Notes: generated by a model not told the origin, from the sequence alone. A stretch of DNA of 64,000 bases from Streptomyces sp. P9-A2 (GCF_036634175.1 NZ_JAZIFX010000001.1:1364001-1428000), one strand, 5' to 3'. Shown: positions 35,484-44,532, counted from the first letter of the stretch. A program made the numbers and translations.

Positions 35484-37250
35484 TTACAGGTACTGACCGG
35501 TGTTCGCCACCGTGTCGATGGAGCGTCCGGTGTCCGAGCCCTGCTTTCCGGTGATGAGGGTGCGGATGTAAACGATCCGCTCGCCCTTCTTTCCGGAGAT
35601 CCGGGCCCAGTCGTCGGGGTTGGTGGTGTTGGGCAGGTCCTCGTTCTCCTTGAACTCGTCCACGCAGGCCTGGAGCAGGTGGGAGACGCGGAGGCCCTTC
35701 TGGGTCTTTTCGAGGAAGTCCTTGATCGCCATCTTCTTGGCGCGGCCGACGATGTTCTCGATCATGGCGCCGGAGTTGAAGTCCTTGAAGTAGAGGACTT
35801 CCTTGTCTCCGTTGGCGTAGGTGACTTCCAGGAAGCGGTTTTCCTCGGTTTCGGCGTACATGTGTTCCACAGCGGACTGGATCATGCTCTGGACCGTTGT
35901 GCCCCGGTCGCCGCCGTGCTCGGCGAGGTCGTCGCTGTGCAGCGGGAGGCGTGGGGTGAGGTACTTGCCGAAGATGTCCTTGGCCGCCTCGGCGTCCGGA
36001 CGTTCGATCTTGATCTTCACGTCGAGCCGGCCGGGCCTCAGAATGGCGGGGTCGATCATGTCCTCACGGTTGGAGGCACCGATCACGACCACGTTCTGCA
36101 GGCCCTCCACGCCGTCGATCTCCGCGAGGAGCTGCGGGACGATCGTGTTCTCCACGTCGGAGCTGACGCCGGAGCCACGGGTGCGGAAGAGGGATTCCAT
36201 CTCGTCGAAGAAGACGATGACGGGGGTGCCCTCGCTGGCCTTCTCCCGGGCCCGCTGGAAGACCAGGCGGATCTGCCGCTCGGTCTCGCCGACGTACTTG
36301 TTGAGGAGCTCGGGGCCCTTGATGTTGAGGAAGAAGCTCTTACCGGAGGCCTGGCCGGTCACTTCGGCGACCTTTTTGGCCAGCGAGTTGGCGACGGCCT
36401 TGGCGATGAGCGTCTTGCCGCATCCGGGGGGCCCGTAGAGCAGGACACCCTTGGGCGGACGCAGTTCGTGCTCCTTGAACAGGTCCGGGTGGAGGTAGGG
36501 CAGCTCGACGGCGTCGCGGATGGCTTCGATCTGGTTGCCGAGGCCGCCGATCTGCTCGTAGCCGATGTCGGGGACTTCTTCGAGGACGAGTTCCTCGACC
36601 TCGCTCTTGGGGACGACCTCGTAGACGTACCCGGAGCGGGGTTCGAGCAGGAGCGCGTCGCCGGGGCGGATGGTGATGCCCAGCAGGGGCTCGGCGAGCC
36701 GGACCACGCGTTCCTCGTCGGTGTGCCCGAGGACGAGTGCCCGTTCGCCGTCCTCGAGGATCTCCTTGAGGGTGACGATGTCGCCGACGCGCTCGAACTT
36801 CATGGCCTCGACCACGTTGAGCGCTTCGTTGAGCATCACTTCCTGGCCACGCCGGAGCTCGTCGAGGTCGACGCCGGGACTCACGTTCACCCGGAGTTTT
36901 CTGCCACCGGTGAAGATGTCGGCGGTGCCGTCCTCGTTCGCCGTGAGGAAGACTCCGAAGCCGGCCGGGGGCTGTGCGAGCCGGTCGACCTCTTCCTTGA
37001 GGGCCACGATCTGGTCACGGGCCTCGCGGAGCGTGCCGGCGAGTCGTTCGTTCTGGGCGGACACGCCGGCCAGGTTGGTCTGCAGCTCGACGATCCGCTC
37101 TTCGAGAATCCTCGTGTGTCGCGGAGAGTCGGCGAGCTTGCGGCGCAGGACGGCGATCTCCTGCTCAAGGTAGGCAATCTGCCCGGCCGGGTCCTCGGAC
37201 CCGCGTCCCGGGCGGATGCCGCGGTTCATGTCGTCGTCGTGGGCTGCCAC
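35484..37250 (-). CDS. arc: Proteasome-activating AAA ATPase Arc/Mpa
   Basis: 588 residues, family length. A coiled coil (about 25-90) captures Pup. Two OB domains follow, then the AAA module: Walker A GPPGCGKT (273-280), Walker [11 protein letters not shown], and sensor/Arg-finger region [16 protein letters not shown]. The C-terminus is TGQYL with the penultimate Tyr that docks into the 20S alpha ring. GTG at 37250 is preferred over TTG at 37268 for spacing to GAGGTGAGG. It unfolds pupylated proteins into the PrcBA core. A -10-like TAGGGT lies about 40 nt upstream. Confidence 0.96.
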   Translation of the reverse strand: MAAHDDDMNRGIRPGRGSEDPAGQIAYLEQEIAVLRRKLADSPRHTRILEERIVELQTNLAGVSAQNERLAGTLREARDQIVALKEEVDRLAQPPAGFGVFLTANEDGTADIFTGGRKLRVNVSPGVDLDELRRGQEVMLNEALNVVEAMKFERVGDIVTLKEILEDGERALVLGHTDEERVVRLAEPLLGITIRPGDALLLEPRSGYVYEVVPKSEVEELVLEEVPDIGYEQIGGLGNQIEAIRDAVELPYLHPDLFKEHELRPPKGVLLYGPPGCGKTLIAKAVANSLAKKVAEVTGQASGKSFFLNIKGPELLNKYVGETERQIRLVFQRAREKASEGTPVIVFFDEMESLFRTRGSGVSSDVENTIVPQLLAEIDGVEGLQNVVVIGASNREDMIDPAILRPGRLDVKIKIERPDAEAAKDIFGKYLTPRLPLHSDDLAEHGGDRGTTVQSMIQSAVEHMYAETEENRFLEVTYANGDKEVLYFKDFNSGAMIENIVGRAKKMAIKDFLEKTQKGLRVSHLLQACVDEFKENEDLPNTTNPDDWARISGKKGERIVYIRTLITGKQGSDTGRSIDTVANTGQYL

Positions 37251-37511
37251 GGTCCTCACCTCCTCCAAGGGGAGCTGGACGCTTCCAGACCCTACCTGGG
37301 CGGGTGTCGATTGAAACCCCTAGATCACAAAGACGGTCGAGGTGTGTCCGATCTTCACCCTTGCGCTCTCCCTCACGCCAGGGGAATACCCACCGTGGGT
37401 GGCGGGAATCCCGGCGAAGGTAGGGTCGATGTGTTCAACACCCGTCGGAGCTGGCCGGATTCCCGCTCGGTTCGACGCGTGGGACCGGGACACGGGGAGA
37501 CGGCAGGAGAG

Positions 37512-37817
37512 ATGAGCGTGCAGCAGGAGGCCGGAGTCGAGGGTGTGGCCCTGGAGGTCTGGATCGACCAGGACCTGTGTACCGGCGACGGCATCTGCGC
37601 GCAGTACGCGCCGGAGGTGTTCGAGCTGGATATCGACGGGCTGGCGTACGTGAAGGGCTCGGACGACGAGTTGTTGCAGGCCACGGGGGCGACGACGCGT
37701 GTGCCGTTGCCGATCCTCACCGACGTGGTCGACTCCGCGAGGGAGTGTCCGGGTGAGTGCATCCACGTGCGTCGCGTGGCGGACGGCGTGGAGGTGTACG
37801 GGCCGGACGCCGGGTGA
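37512..37817 (+). CDS. Ferredoxin ([3Fe-4S]/[4Fe-4S] type)
   Basis: A 101-residue acidic ferredoxin with Cys at 23, 29, 79 and 83 (LCTGDGICAQYAPEVFEL and ECPGECIHV). The C-x5-C spacing with the distal CP motif is typical of the single-cluster ferredoxins that serve actinobacterial P450s. ATG at 37512 follows CAGGAGAG. Divergent from arc; no P450 is adjacent. A conservon P450 elsewhere in the window is one possible partner, but nothing here shows this. A short inverted repeat ACCCAC-C-GTGGGT lies at 37388-37400 upstream. Confidence 0.9.
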   Translation: MSVQQEAGVEGVALEVWIDQDLCTGDGICAQYAPEVFELDIDGLAYVKGSDDELLQATGATTRVPLPILTDVVDSARECPGECIHVRRVADGVEVYGPDAG

Positions 37818-37896
37818 CCGGTTCGGCACCGCTCGTCGCCCCTGTCCGTTTTCCACACGCTCTCGGGTGCTCCGGAGCGCGCGCGTGGGCGTGTGC

Positions 37897-37912
37897 CGGG
37901 GTGTGTGCCCCG
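37897..37912. terminator. Short hairpin between convergent genes
   Basis: CGGGG-TGTGTG-CCCCG lies between the ferredoxin stop (37817) and the stop of the convergent secreted protein gene (37941), within larger GCGTGTG/CACACGC repeats. A weak terminator candidate for either direction. Confidence 0.4.
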
Positions 37913-37940
37913 AGTTGCGCGGCGTGCGTCCGCGCCGGGT

Positions 37941-38564
37941 TCACACGCTCCGGGCGCCGGAGGGCTCGGACCGGATGAACACCCCGTTGTCCCAGTGCCA
38001 CTTCACGCTCTCGCGCACGTCGGGGCAGCAACGGGGCACGTCGTTGGACGAGTAGCCGAGAATCACCGCGGTGACCTCGCCGTCGCGTACGGCGAAGTCG
38101 TCGACGTTGGTGCGGTCCTCGGGGTCGACGAGGGTGGCCACCACGCGGGGCGTGGTGGCTCCGGCGGCCTGGGTCAGCACGTACATGCCGTCGGGCGGGG
38201 TGCCCATGGAGGCGTCGCAGTGGACGGCCGCCACCGTCTCGGGCCGGCCGTCGCCGTCCAGGTCACCGGCCGCGTGCTTCTTGACCACCACGTTCACCGG
38301 ACCGCATTCGAGCGGGAACTCGACGGCCGCCGGGTCGGGGGGTGCGATGTGCGCCGGGGCGCTCTTCGTCTCCGGGGCGGGGGGCTGGGCCGCTGTCGCG
38401 GCTCCGGGCTGCATCAGGGAGGAGAGCGCCACCACTCCTGCGACGGCCGTGGCGGTGGCGACCCAGTGGATCGGGCGGGTGTGCGTGTGCGCGAGCTCCG
38501 GGACGGCGGGTGACTGCACGAGGAGCGTCTCCTGTGAGAGCTGTGCCGGTGGGATGGCCAGCAT
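37941..38564 (-). CDS. Hypothetical exported protein
   Basis: About 207 residues. A long N-terminal region ends in a hydrophobic segment (WVATATAVAGVVALSSLMQP) followed by AATAAQPPA, resembling an uncleaved or late-cleaved signal. The exported part contains GDLDGDGRPETVAAVHC, an FG-GAP/dockerin-like Ca-binding pattern, and DVPRCCPDVRESVKWHWDNG with a double Cys. I know no function. ATG at 38564 is taken; a GTG five codons upstream is possible. Its 3' end is convergent with the ferredoxin gene. Confidence 0.75.
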   Translation of the reverse strand: MLAIPPAQLSQETLLVQSPAVPELAHTHTRPIHWVATATAVAGVVALSSLMQPGAATAAQPPAPETKSAPAHIAPPDPAAVEFPLECGPVNVVVKKHAAGDLDGDGRPETVAAVHCDASMGTPPDGMYVLTQAAGATTPRVVATLVDPEDRTNVDDFAVRDGEVTAVILGYSSNDVPRCCPDVRESVKWHWDNGVFIRSEPSGARSV

Positions 38565-38657
38565 CGTGCCACACGTCACAGTGCGGGGGAACGGCGGGGT
38601 GCGGGGTTGTGGTGCGGGGAGGCCCCCTCCCGGCCCCTCGCGTCGCGTCAACAGAAG

Positions 38658-38707
38658 AGCGCCGTGGCGCAGTTCCCGGTGCGGGTGGGGAACTGCGCCA
38701 CGGCGCT
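38658..38707 (-). terminator. 20-bp perfect stem-loop downstream of the methyltransferase gene
   Basis: The 20-nt arm at 38658-38677 (AGCGCCGTGGCGCAGTTCCC) is exactly complementary to 38688-38707, with a 10-nt loop. It lies 28-77 nt beyond the stop of the tRNA methyltransferase gene on the minus strand. Confidence 0.8.
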
Positions 38708-38734
38708 CGTGCGTTGTCGTGGTGGCGGGTCGTG

Positions 38735-39637
38735 TCAGCGTGCGGTGCCCGCGTCGGCGTTGGGTCCCGAGTAGTCCTCGCCGTAGGCGCCCTTGGCCGG
38801 GCGGCGGCGTCGCATGGGGGGCTCCACGCCGTCGGCGAGCCGGCGGGCGGTGAGCAGGAAGCCGGTGTGGCCGATCATGCGGTGGTCCGGGCGGACGGCG
38901 AGACCTTCGATGTGCCAGTTGCGGATCATCGATTCCCAGGCGGTCGGCTCGTTGAAGGAACCGATCTCCCGGATGGACTCGACGGTCCGGGCGAGCTGGG
39001 TGGTGGTCGCGACGTAGCAGCAGAGGATGCCGCCGGGGACGAGCGCCTTGGAGACTGCCTCCAGGCATTCCCAGGGAGCGAGCATGTCGAGGATGACACG
39101 GTCGACCTCGGTGTCGGACAGGTTGTCCTGAAGGTCGCCGACGGTGAGCTGCCAGGCGGGGTGCGGGCCGCCGAAGTAGCGCTCCACGTTGGCCTGGGCG
39201 ATCTCGGCGAAGTCCTCGCGGCGTTCGTAGCTGTGCAGCATGCCCTGATCGCCGATGGCACGCAGCAGGAAGCTGCTCAGGGAGCCGGAGCCGACACCGG
39301 CCTCCACCACGCGGGCGCCGGGGAAGATGTCGGCGAAGGCGAGGATCTGCCCCGCGTCCTTCGGGTAGACGACGGCTGCCCCGCGGGGCATGGACAGGAC
39401 GTAGTCGGGGAGCAGGGGGCGCAGCGCGAGGTAGGCGACGTTCCCGGTGGTGCGGACAACGCTGCCCTCGGGTGCGCCGATCAGCTCGTCGTGGGGGAAG
39501 GAACCCTTGTGGGTGTGAAAGTTCTTCCCGGCCTCGAGCGTGAACGTGTAGTGGCGGCCCTTGGGGTCGGTCAGCTGTACCTGGTCCCCGACCTTGAAGG
39601 GCCCGCGGCGGCGGGCGGCACCGGTCGGTTCGGACAT
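38735..39637 (-). CDS. trmI: tRNA (adenine-58-N1)-methyltransferase TrmI
   Basis: 300 residues. The N-terminal beta-domain has the conserved GxxxTHKGxxxHDELIG stretch. The Rossmann methyltransferase starts at VVEAGVGSGSLSSFLLRAIG (SAM-binding) and contains LDMLAPWECLEAVSKALVPG. It methylates A58 in the T loop of tRNAs. In actinobacteria this gene often neighbours the proteasome genes, as here. The Arg-rich C-terminus is typical. The start ATG is followed by SEPTGAARRRGPF. Confidence 0.94.
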   Translation of the reverse strand: MSEPTGAARRRGPFKVGDQVQLTDPKGRHYTFTLEAGKNFHTHKGSFPHDELIGAPEGSVVRTTGNVAYLALRPLLPDYVLSMPRGAAVVYPKDAGQILAFADIFPGARVVEAGVGSGSLSSFLLRAIGDQGMLHSYERREDFAEIAQANVERYFGGPHPAWQLTVGDLQDNLSDTEVDRVILDMLAPWECLEAVSKALVPGGILCCYVATTTQLARTVESIREIGSFNEPTAWESMIRNWHIEGLAVRPDHRMIGHTGFLLTARRLADGVEPPMRRRRPAKGAYGEDYSGPNADAGTAR

Positions 39638-39710
39638 GTGACCAGCCTACCGGTCCCGGCACGGGCCACTGACCACTCGGGGCCCGCGGGCGGGCGACGG
39701 GCCCGCCGGC

Positions 39711-39745
39711 CGTCAGGCGTCAGGCGTCAGGCGTCAGGCGTCAGG
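39711..39745. repeat. Five tandem copies of CGTCAGG across the M50 gene stop codon
   Basis: CGTCAGG is repeated five times without change at 39711-39745. The TCA in the last copy is the TGA stop of the minus-strand M50 gene (39741-39743). The preceding four copies are just downstream of it. Confidence 0.9.
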
Positions 39746-41477
39746 CGGGGCGTGCCATGGCCTTGACGAAGGCGCGCTCGACGTCGGCCGCGGACAGGAC
39801 GCCGTAGATCTCGCCGGTCGTCTCGACGACCAGGTACTCGGTGGCGGGCGCGGCACGCAGGGCTTCCAGGAGTTCCTCCCCCGCGAGCTCGGCGGAGACG
39901 CGCATGCCGTCGGTGAGGTCCTGGGCGAGCCCGCTGACCGCGACCCAGGGGCGGCGGTGTTCGGGTACGCCGACGATGGCTGCCTCGCGCACCAGGGACA
40001 GCGGGGTGCCGTCGGGGTCGACGACGACGAGTGCGCGGGCTCCGGCGGCGTTGGCGCGGCGCAGCGCCTCGGAGAGGGGGGTGTCGGTCTCGACGGGCAC
40101 CGCGCGGCGTGTCAGGGCGCGGGCGCGCAGTTCCGGCAGGTGCTCGCGCAGGCGGGCCATGCGCAGGCTGTTTCCGGCGCCGGTCCAGATGATCGCCGCG
40201 AGGATGGCGGCGAGCAGGGCGTCGAGGACGGTGTCCATGCCGACGCCGTCCGCGGCGTCGGAGCCGAGAACTCCGGACTGGGTGAGCAGGGGGAGGCCGA
40301 CCAGGACGGAGATGGCGAGGGCGCGGCCCACCCAGGCGGCGGCGACGGTGCCGCTCATCGGCTTGCCGGTGATTTTCCAGACGACCGCGCGGAGCATGCG
40401 TCCGCCGTCGAGGGGGAGGCCGGGCAGGAGGTTGAAAACGGCCACGATGAGGTTGGAGATCATCAGGCCGGCCAGCAGGACGCCGGGTACGGAGCCGGGG
40501 TCGACGGCGAGCAGTCCGAGGTAGAACAAGCCGGACAGGACGAGGGAGAGCAGGGGGCCCACGAAGGCGAGCACGAACTCCCGCCCGGGTGTCTCGGCCT
40601 CCTTCTCGATCTCGGAGACGCCGCCGAAGAACTGGAGCTGGATGCGGCGCACCGGGAGCTTGAAGCGAAGGGCGGCCAGTGTGTGGGCGAGTTCGTGGAC
40701 CAGCACCGAGGCGTAGAAGGCGACGGCGAAGAACAGTGAGACCAGGTAGCTGGCGGCGCCGAGCTCGGGCAGTACGCGGTCGATCTGGCCGCCGAAGACC
40801 CAGGTGATGAGGATGGCGACGAGGAACCAGCTGGGCGCGACGTAGACGGGCACGCCGAAAGGGCGTCCCATCAACAGTCCGCCGCGCTGCTGTTCCGCCG
40901 GGCGCTGCGGCGCTGGTTCCTTGCCGGGTGCCGAGTGGGTGAGAGGGCGGTCGGGGTGGTGGTGGAGCTGGTGCGGTGGGTCCGGCTCGGGGGGCGGGGG
41001 CCGGTGGCCGGCGGGGGTCTCCTCGGGCGGGGGACCGGTCGCACGGGTACCGGACGGGGTGTCGGTTCCGGTGGGGTCGGTTCCGTGCGGGGTCCTCGGG
41101 TCACGGGCCCCGGTGGTCCCGTCCGGCTCCTGCGAGGTCGCCGGGGTGGAGGGCTGATCGGGCGTCCCGTTGCGGGGCGTGGGCCCGGCTTCCGTCGGGG
41201 CGCCGCCGGTCCTCGGCGGAGTGTCCTGGAAGGTCGGCGGGATGCGGTCGGCGGCGTGCTCGGCGGACCGGTCGTCCGAGGGGTTCGGGGTGTCCGAGGG
41301 GTTCGAGAGGTTCGGGGTGTCCGAGGGGCTTGGGGTGTCCGAGGGGTTCGGGGTGGTTTCGGCCGGGTCGAAGCGGCCCCCGTCCGTGGTGGGCTCGCCT
41401 GCCGGGCGCCCTGCGTGGCGCTCGGCCGGCTCGTCGTTGCCGGAGCACGGCTGCCCGCGTCCGCCGCTTGCGTCCAC
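39741..41477 (-). CDS. M50 (S2P-type) site-2 protease with CBS domains and long disordered N-terminus
   Basis: About 578 residues. The first 200 are Pro/Thr/Ser/Asp-rich with NPSDTP-like repeats and no domain. The membrane metalloprotease follows: HEXXH is in VLVHELAHTLAALRF, the third ligand is in NLLPGLPLDGGRMLRAVVW, and six or so helices are evident. Two C-terminal CBS domains (VPVETDTPLSEALRRANAAG, then EYLVVETTGEIYGVLSAADV) probably sense nucleotides. GTG at 41477 follows GAGGGGACACC. S2P proteases cut membrane-bound anti-sigma factors or similar substrates. The target is unknown. The order methyltransferase-M50-RecB-like nuclease fits S. coelicolor. Confidence 0.88.
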   Translation of the reverse strand: MDASGGRGQPCSGNDEPAERHAGRPAGEPTTDGGRFDPAETTPNPSDTPSPSDTPNLSNPSDTPNPSDDRSAEHAADRIPPTFQDTPPRTGGAPTEAGPTPRNGTPDQPSTPATSQEPDGTTGARDPRTPHGTDPTGTDTPSGTRATGPPPEETPAGHRPPPPEPDPPHQLHHHPDRPLTHSAPGKEPAPQRPAEQQRGGLLMGRPFGVPVYVAPSWFLVAILITWVFGGQIDRVLPELGAASYLVSLFFAVAFYASVLVHELAHTLAALRFKLPVRRIQLQFFGGVSEIEKEAETPGREFVLAFVGPLLSLVLSGLFYLGLLAVDPGSVPGVLLAGLMISNLIVAVFNLLPGLPLDGGRMLRAVVWKITGKPMSGTVAAAWVGRALAISVLVGLPLLTQSGVLGSDAADGVGMDTVLDALLAAILAAIIWTGAGNSLRMARLREHLPELRARALTRRAVPVETDTPLSEALRRANAAGARALVVVDPDGTPLSLVREAAIVGVPEHRRPWVAVSGLAQDLTDGMRVSAELAGEELLEALRAAPATEYLVVETTGEIYGVLSAADVERAFVKAMARPA

Positions 41478-41569
41478 CGGTGTCCCCTCGTCGCTGCGTC
41501 TCCCGCGCCTGCCGGACGGGAGGGTCTCGAGTCGATGGTATGCGGCCGTTGCCACACCTTTCGCCTCGG

Positions 41570-41641
41570 CACCGTTCCTATTCGGTGAGCAGGAGTGAGT
41601 GCTGGACCCATTCCTGCTCGCTGCGGGCACCCCGAACGGTG
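41570..41641. repeat. Nested inverted repeat at the 3' end of the tnpB-like gene
   Basis: Outer arms CACCGTTC (41570-41577) and GAACGGTG (41634-41641) enclose inner arms GAGCAGGA (41587-41594) and TCCTGCTC (41612-41619). The tnpB-like stop codon (41578-41580) lies inside. This is the layout of an IS605-type right end, which in active elements also encodes the 3' part of the guide RNA. A further hairpin, GGGCATC/GATGCCC (41736-41742 and 41763-41769), lies upstream on the minus strand. Confidence 0.6.
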
Positions 41642-43206
41642 TTGGGTGTCCTGGTCGCCCGCGTTCGTTCCGCGTCCGGCGGCACGGATCGTGTCCGTGG
41701 TCCGGGAAGGCGGGGGCGGGGTCCCTCACGCCCGGGGGCATCCGGTCCGGCCTGGACGGTCCGATGCCCGCATCCATCGCTCTGGTGGGTGCGGGGCGGT
41801 GCCGTCCGACGCCGGATGGGATACCCCTGGGCGCGTCGTCCGATCGCGATGCTCGCCGCATCGTGCCGGGTAGTGTGACGGGTGGTGCTGGTCAGTGGCT
41901 TCTGCCAGTGCTGGGCGCCCCACTTACTGGTGTAGGCGGGGTCGACGGCGATGACGGTGATGCCCGTCCGGTCGGCCATGGAGGTCAGGCGGGCGCGGAG
42001 CCGGCCGGTGGGCAGGCCGGAGAGCAGCTTTCGAAACCGCTTGCGTCCGCCGTGTTTCTCGCGGGTTGTCTCGGCGGTGAAGTCGAGGTCTTCGACGGCA
42101 ATGGCCTTGACGCCGCAGGTGCGGGCCCAGTGCAGCAGTCGGGTCAGGGCGTGGCGGAGCTGGGCGTCGCGGTGGTCGGCGGGTCCGGTCAGGTCGTAGA
42201 TGAAGCGGTGTGGGTGTCCGGTGGGGTTGCCGTGGACGTCGAGGCGCCAGGCGGCGAGGTGGTCGGCGTTCATGTCGACCCCGACCGTTCCCTGTGCCAG
42301 CGCCGCAGCCAGGGGGATCGTGCGGGTGACGGGCTTCTGCCAGGAGCCGGTCACATACCAGCGGCCACGGCTCACGTCGTAGTGGATGCGGTAGGCGATG
42401 GCCCGGTTCGCCGCGACGCGGTCGGCCCATTCCTGCCCGCGGTGCGCGAACCGGACCCGGCCGGTGAGGACGTACCGGCCGTGCGGGGCATTGGCCAGAT
42501 GACTGAGCGGGGCGGGGAGTCTGATACTGACCTCACCGTCGGGGCTGATGCGGATGGTCTCGTTCCCGTGCCGCTTGCCGGATTCACCGTCGGCGGTCAA
42601 AAACCGGCGTGCCGCCTGCCACTCCCGACGCCACCGCTCTTCGGTCCTGTGCGCGTCGGTGAGGTGGTGGCGCTGGTGCAGCAGGCGTCGCCCGCCCCGC
42701 ACCACGGAGACTTTTCCGGCTTCCCGCTCGGCGCGGACCTCCTCGAAGCGGTGCTCCAGGATGGCCAGGCGGCGGGACTTGTGGAACCACTCCCGCCGGC
42801 TGCGGTACCCACCTGGTGCGCGCTTGGACCCCTTCTGCCCGACGGGCAGTGACAGCCGGTGCCGCAGGGTCCGCACCCCCGTCTCCAGGGACTGGATGTG
42901 GGCGCGGGCGCTGCGGCGGGCCAGCGCCCACTGGTCGTGCGTGGCTTTGGTGATCGCACCCGCCCACCGGGCCGACGACCGAGGGGTCAGCTCACGCTTG
43001 CGCACCGCCCACGCTCCGGCGTCGTGGTCCAGGCCGTCACGGCAGCGCGCCCTCAGGTCTCGGGAGGCGAGGGTGCCCAGATGAGCGCCCACCTGCCGCA
43101 GCACCTCCACGTCCACGACGGTGAGCTGCGTGAGCCGGGTACGGATGGCCACACCCGACGGGCCCGGTGCGATGAACGGTGCCGCAAGCTTTCGCAGACC
43201 ACCCAC
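41578..43206 (-). mobile_element. TnpB-related protein of an IS200/IS605-type element
   Basis: Open frame of 542 codons (GTG start at 43206; a later start is possible). The RuvC-like nuclease core is intact: Asp311 in GTVGVDMNADHLAAW, Glu372 in AIAVEDLDF and Asp449 in RHDAASIAIGRR. The four-Cys zinc ribbon of standard TnpB between the last two motifs is absent (AYTSKWGAQHWQKPL instead). No TnpA is present, so the element cannot move alone. The last 75 codons after GRRAQGYPIRRR are Arg/Pro/Thr-rich and overlap strongly structured sequence, so they may be non-coding RNA read as protein. Inserted between the M50 protease and RecB-like nuclease genes, which are adjacent in S. coelicolor as I recall. 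Confidence 0.82.
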
Positions 43207-43509
43207 CCCGCACCCCCGATCAGCTGTGAAGACCCACCCGCCTCACCCAACGACGACCACCTGCCAGAGGTCACGCATTCGACAGGCAGACTTCCGTTCC
43301 CACCCCGGATACAGAGCCTTCCGACCCCACCCCCGTACTCACTCATTCACGCCAGAGCACACTCACACACAGACAAAGACCAGCAGTTCCCAACCCCTCT
43401 CCGTTCCCCTCCGTCACCGCGCCTGCCCTCCCTCTCCTTCCCCTTCTTTCCCTTCGGTCACCCCGCTGTGTGCGGTCACTGTCGGCGCCGGGTCGTAAGG
43501 TCTGGAGAC
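43207..43509. other. Strand-biased, G-poor region upstream of the tnpB-like and RecB-like genes
   Basis: No gene. From about 43220 to 43490 the plus strand is rich in C, A and T and poor in G, ending in long pyrimidine runs (CCTCCCTCTCCTTCCCC, CTTCTTTCCC). Weak inverted arms CTGCC/GGCAG lie at 43261 and 43286 or so. It would contain the left end of the element, if any, and the promoter of the RecB-like gene. Confidence 0.6.
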
Positions 43510-44463
43510 ATGGAGACGAGCACCGGGGCCGCGGGGCGGTCCGACAGCACGCCGGTCGTGGCGGCGGACGCGCCGGTCACTGACGGAGAGACGGCTGGGC
43601 GCGGGGAGACTGCCGGGGCGGCCGCGGCGCGGCCCGCCGCGCCGCCCGCCTCGCTGTCCCCCTCGCGGGCCAATGACTTCATGCAGTGTCCGCTGCTGTA
43701 CCGGTTCCGGGTCATCGACCGGCTGCCGGAGAAGCCGAGCGAGGCGGCGACGCGGGGCACGCTGGTGCACGCGGTACTGGAGCGCCTGTTCGACGTCCCG
43801 GCCGCCGAGCGCACCGCGCCGCGGGCGAAGGCACTGGTACCGGGGCAGTGGGACCGGCTGCGGGAGTCCCGGCCGGAGGTCATGGAGCTGTTCACCGAGG
43901 ATCCGGAGGGCGAGCGGCTGGCGCGCTGGCTGGCGGAGGCGGAGCAGCTGGTGGAGCGCTGGTTCGGCCTGGAGGATCCGAGCCGGCTGGAGCCCGCCGA
44001 GCGGGAGCTGTTCGTGGAGGCCGAGCTGGATTCCGGGCTGCGGCTGCGCGGGATCATCGACCGGGTGGATGTGGCGCCCACCGGCGAGGTACGGATCGTC
44101 GACTACAAGACGGGCAAGGCGCCGCGGCCGGAGTACGCGGAGGGCGCGCTGTTCCAGATGAAGTTCTACGCCCTGGTGGTGTGGCGGCTGAAGCGGGTGA
44201 TTCCGCGCCGGCTGCAGCTCGTGTACCTGGGCAGCGGCGATGTCGTGACGTACGACCCCGTCCGCGCCGACCTGGAGCGCGTCGAGCGCAAGCTGCTGGC
44301 GTTGTGGGAGGCCATCCGAGAGGCCACGGAGACGGGTGACTGGCGGCCGCGCCCCACCAAGCTGTGCGGCTGGTGCGACCACCAGGCGCACTGCCCGGAG
44401 TTCGGCGGCACTCCCCCGCCCTATCCGCTGCCGGTAAGGACCGCCGGGTCCGACGCGGTGTGA
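43510..44463 (+). CDS. RecB-like PD-(D/E)XK nuclease with Fe-S cluster motif
   Basis: A 317-residue nuclease. The catalytic motif reads GIIDRVD then VRIVDYKTGK, with the conserved QMKFYALVV downstream. Four cysteines at 60 (DFMQCPLLYRFR), 286, 289 and 295 (CGWCDHQAHC) match the AddB/Cas4-type [4Fe-4S] arrangement. It is a stand-alone exonuclease domain, conserved in streptomycetes, with no helicase partner and no cas genes nearby. The N-terminal 45 residues are Ala/Gly-rich. A role in DNA repair is likely. Confidence 0.9.
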   Translation: METSTGAAGRSDSTPVVAADAPVTDGETAGRGETAGAAAARPAAPPASLSPSRANDFMQCPLLYRFRVIDRLPEKPSEAATRGTLVHAVLERLFDVPAAERTAPRAKALVPGQWDRLRESRPEVMELFTEDPEGERLARWLAEAEQLVERWFGLEDPSRLEPAERELFVEAELDSGLRLRGIIDRVDVAPTGEVRIVDYKTGKAPRPEYAEGALFQMKFYALVVWRLKRVIPRRLQLVYLGSGDVVTYDPVRADLERVERKLLALWEAIREATETGDWRPRPTKLCGWCDHQAHCPEFGGTPPPYPLPVRTAGSDAV

Positions 44464-44532
44464 GGTGCCCCGGACTCCGGCGGGACGGAGGGCGCAGGGC
44501 ACAATGGGGGCGGACTAGCGAAGGAGACTTAC

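Noticed and set aside
41578..41805. The last 75 codons of the TnpB-like frame as a real protein domain
   Set aside because: The sequence after GRRAQGYPIRRR is Arg/Pro/Thr-rich with no match to TnpB, and it overlaps structured inverted repeats; more likely RNA or element-end sequence.
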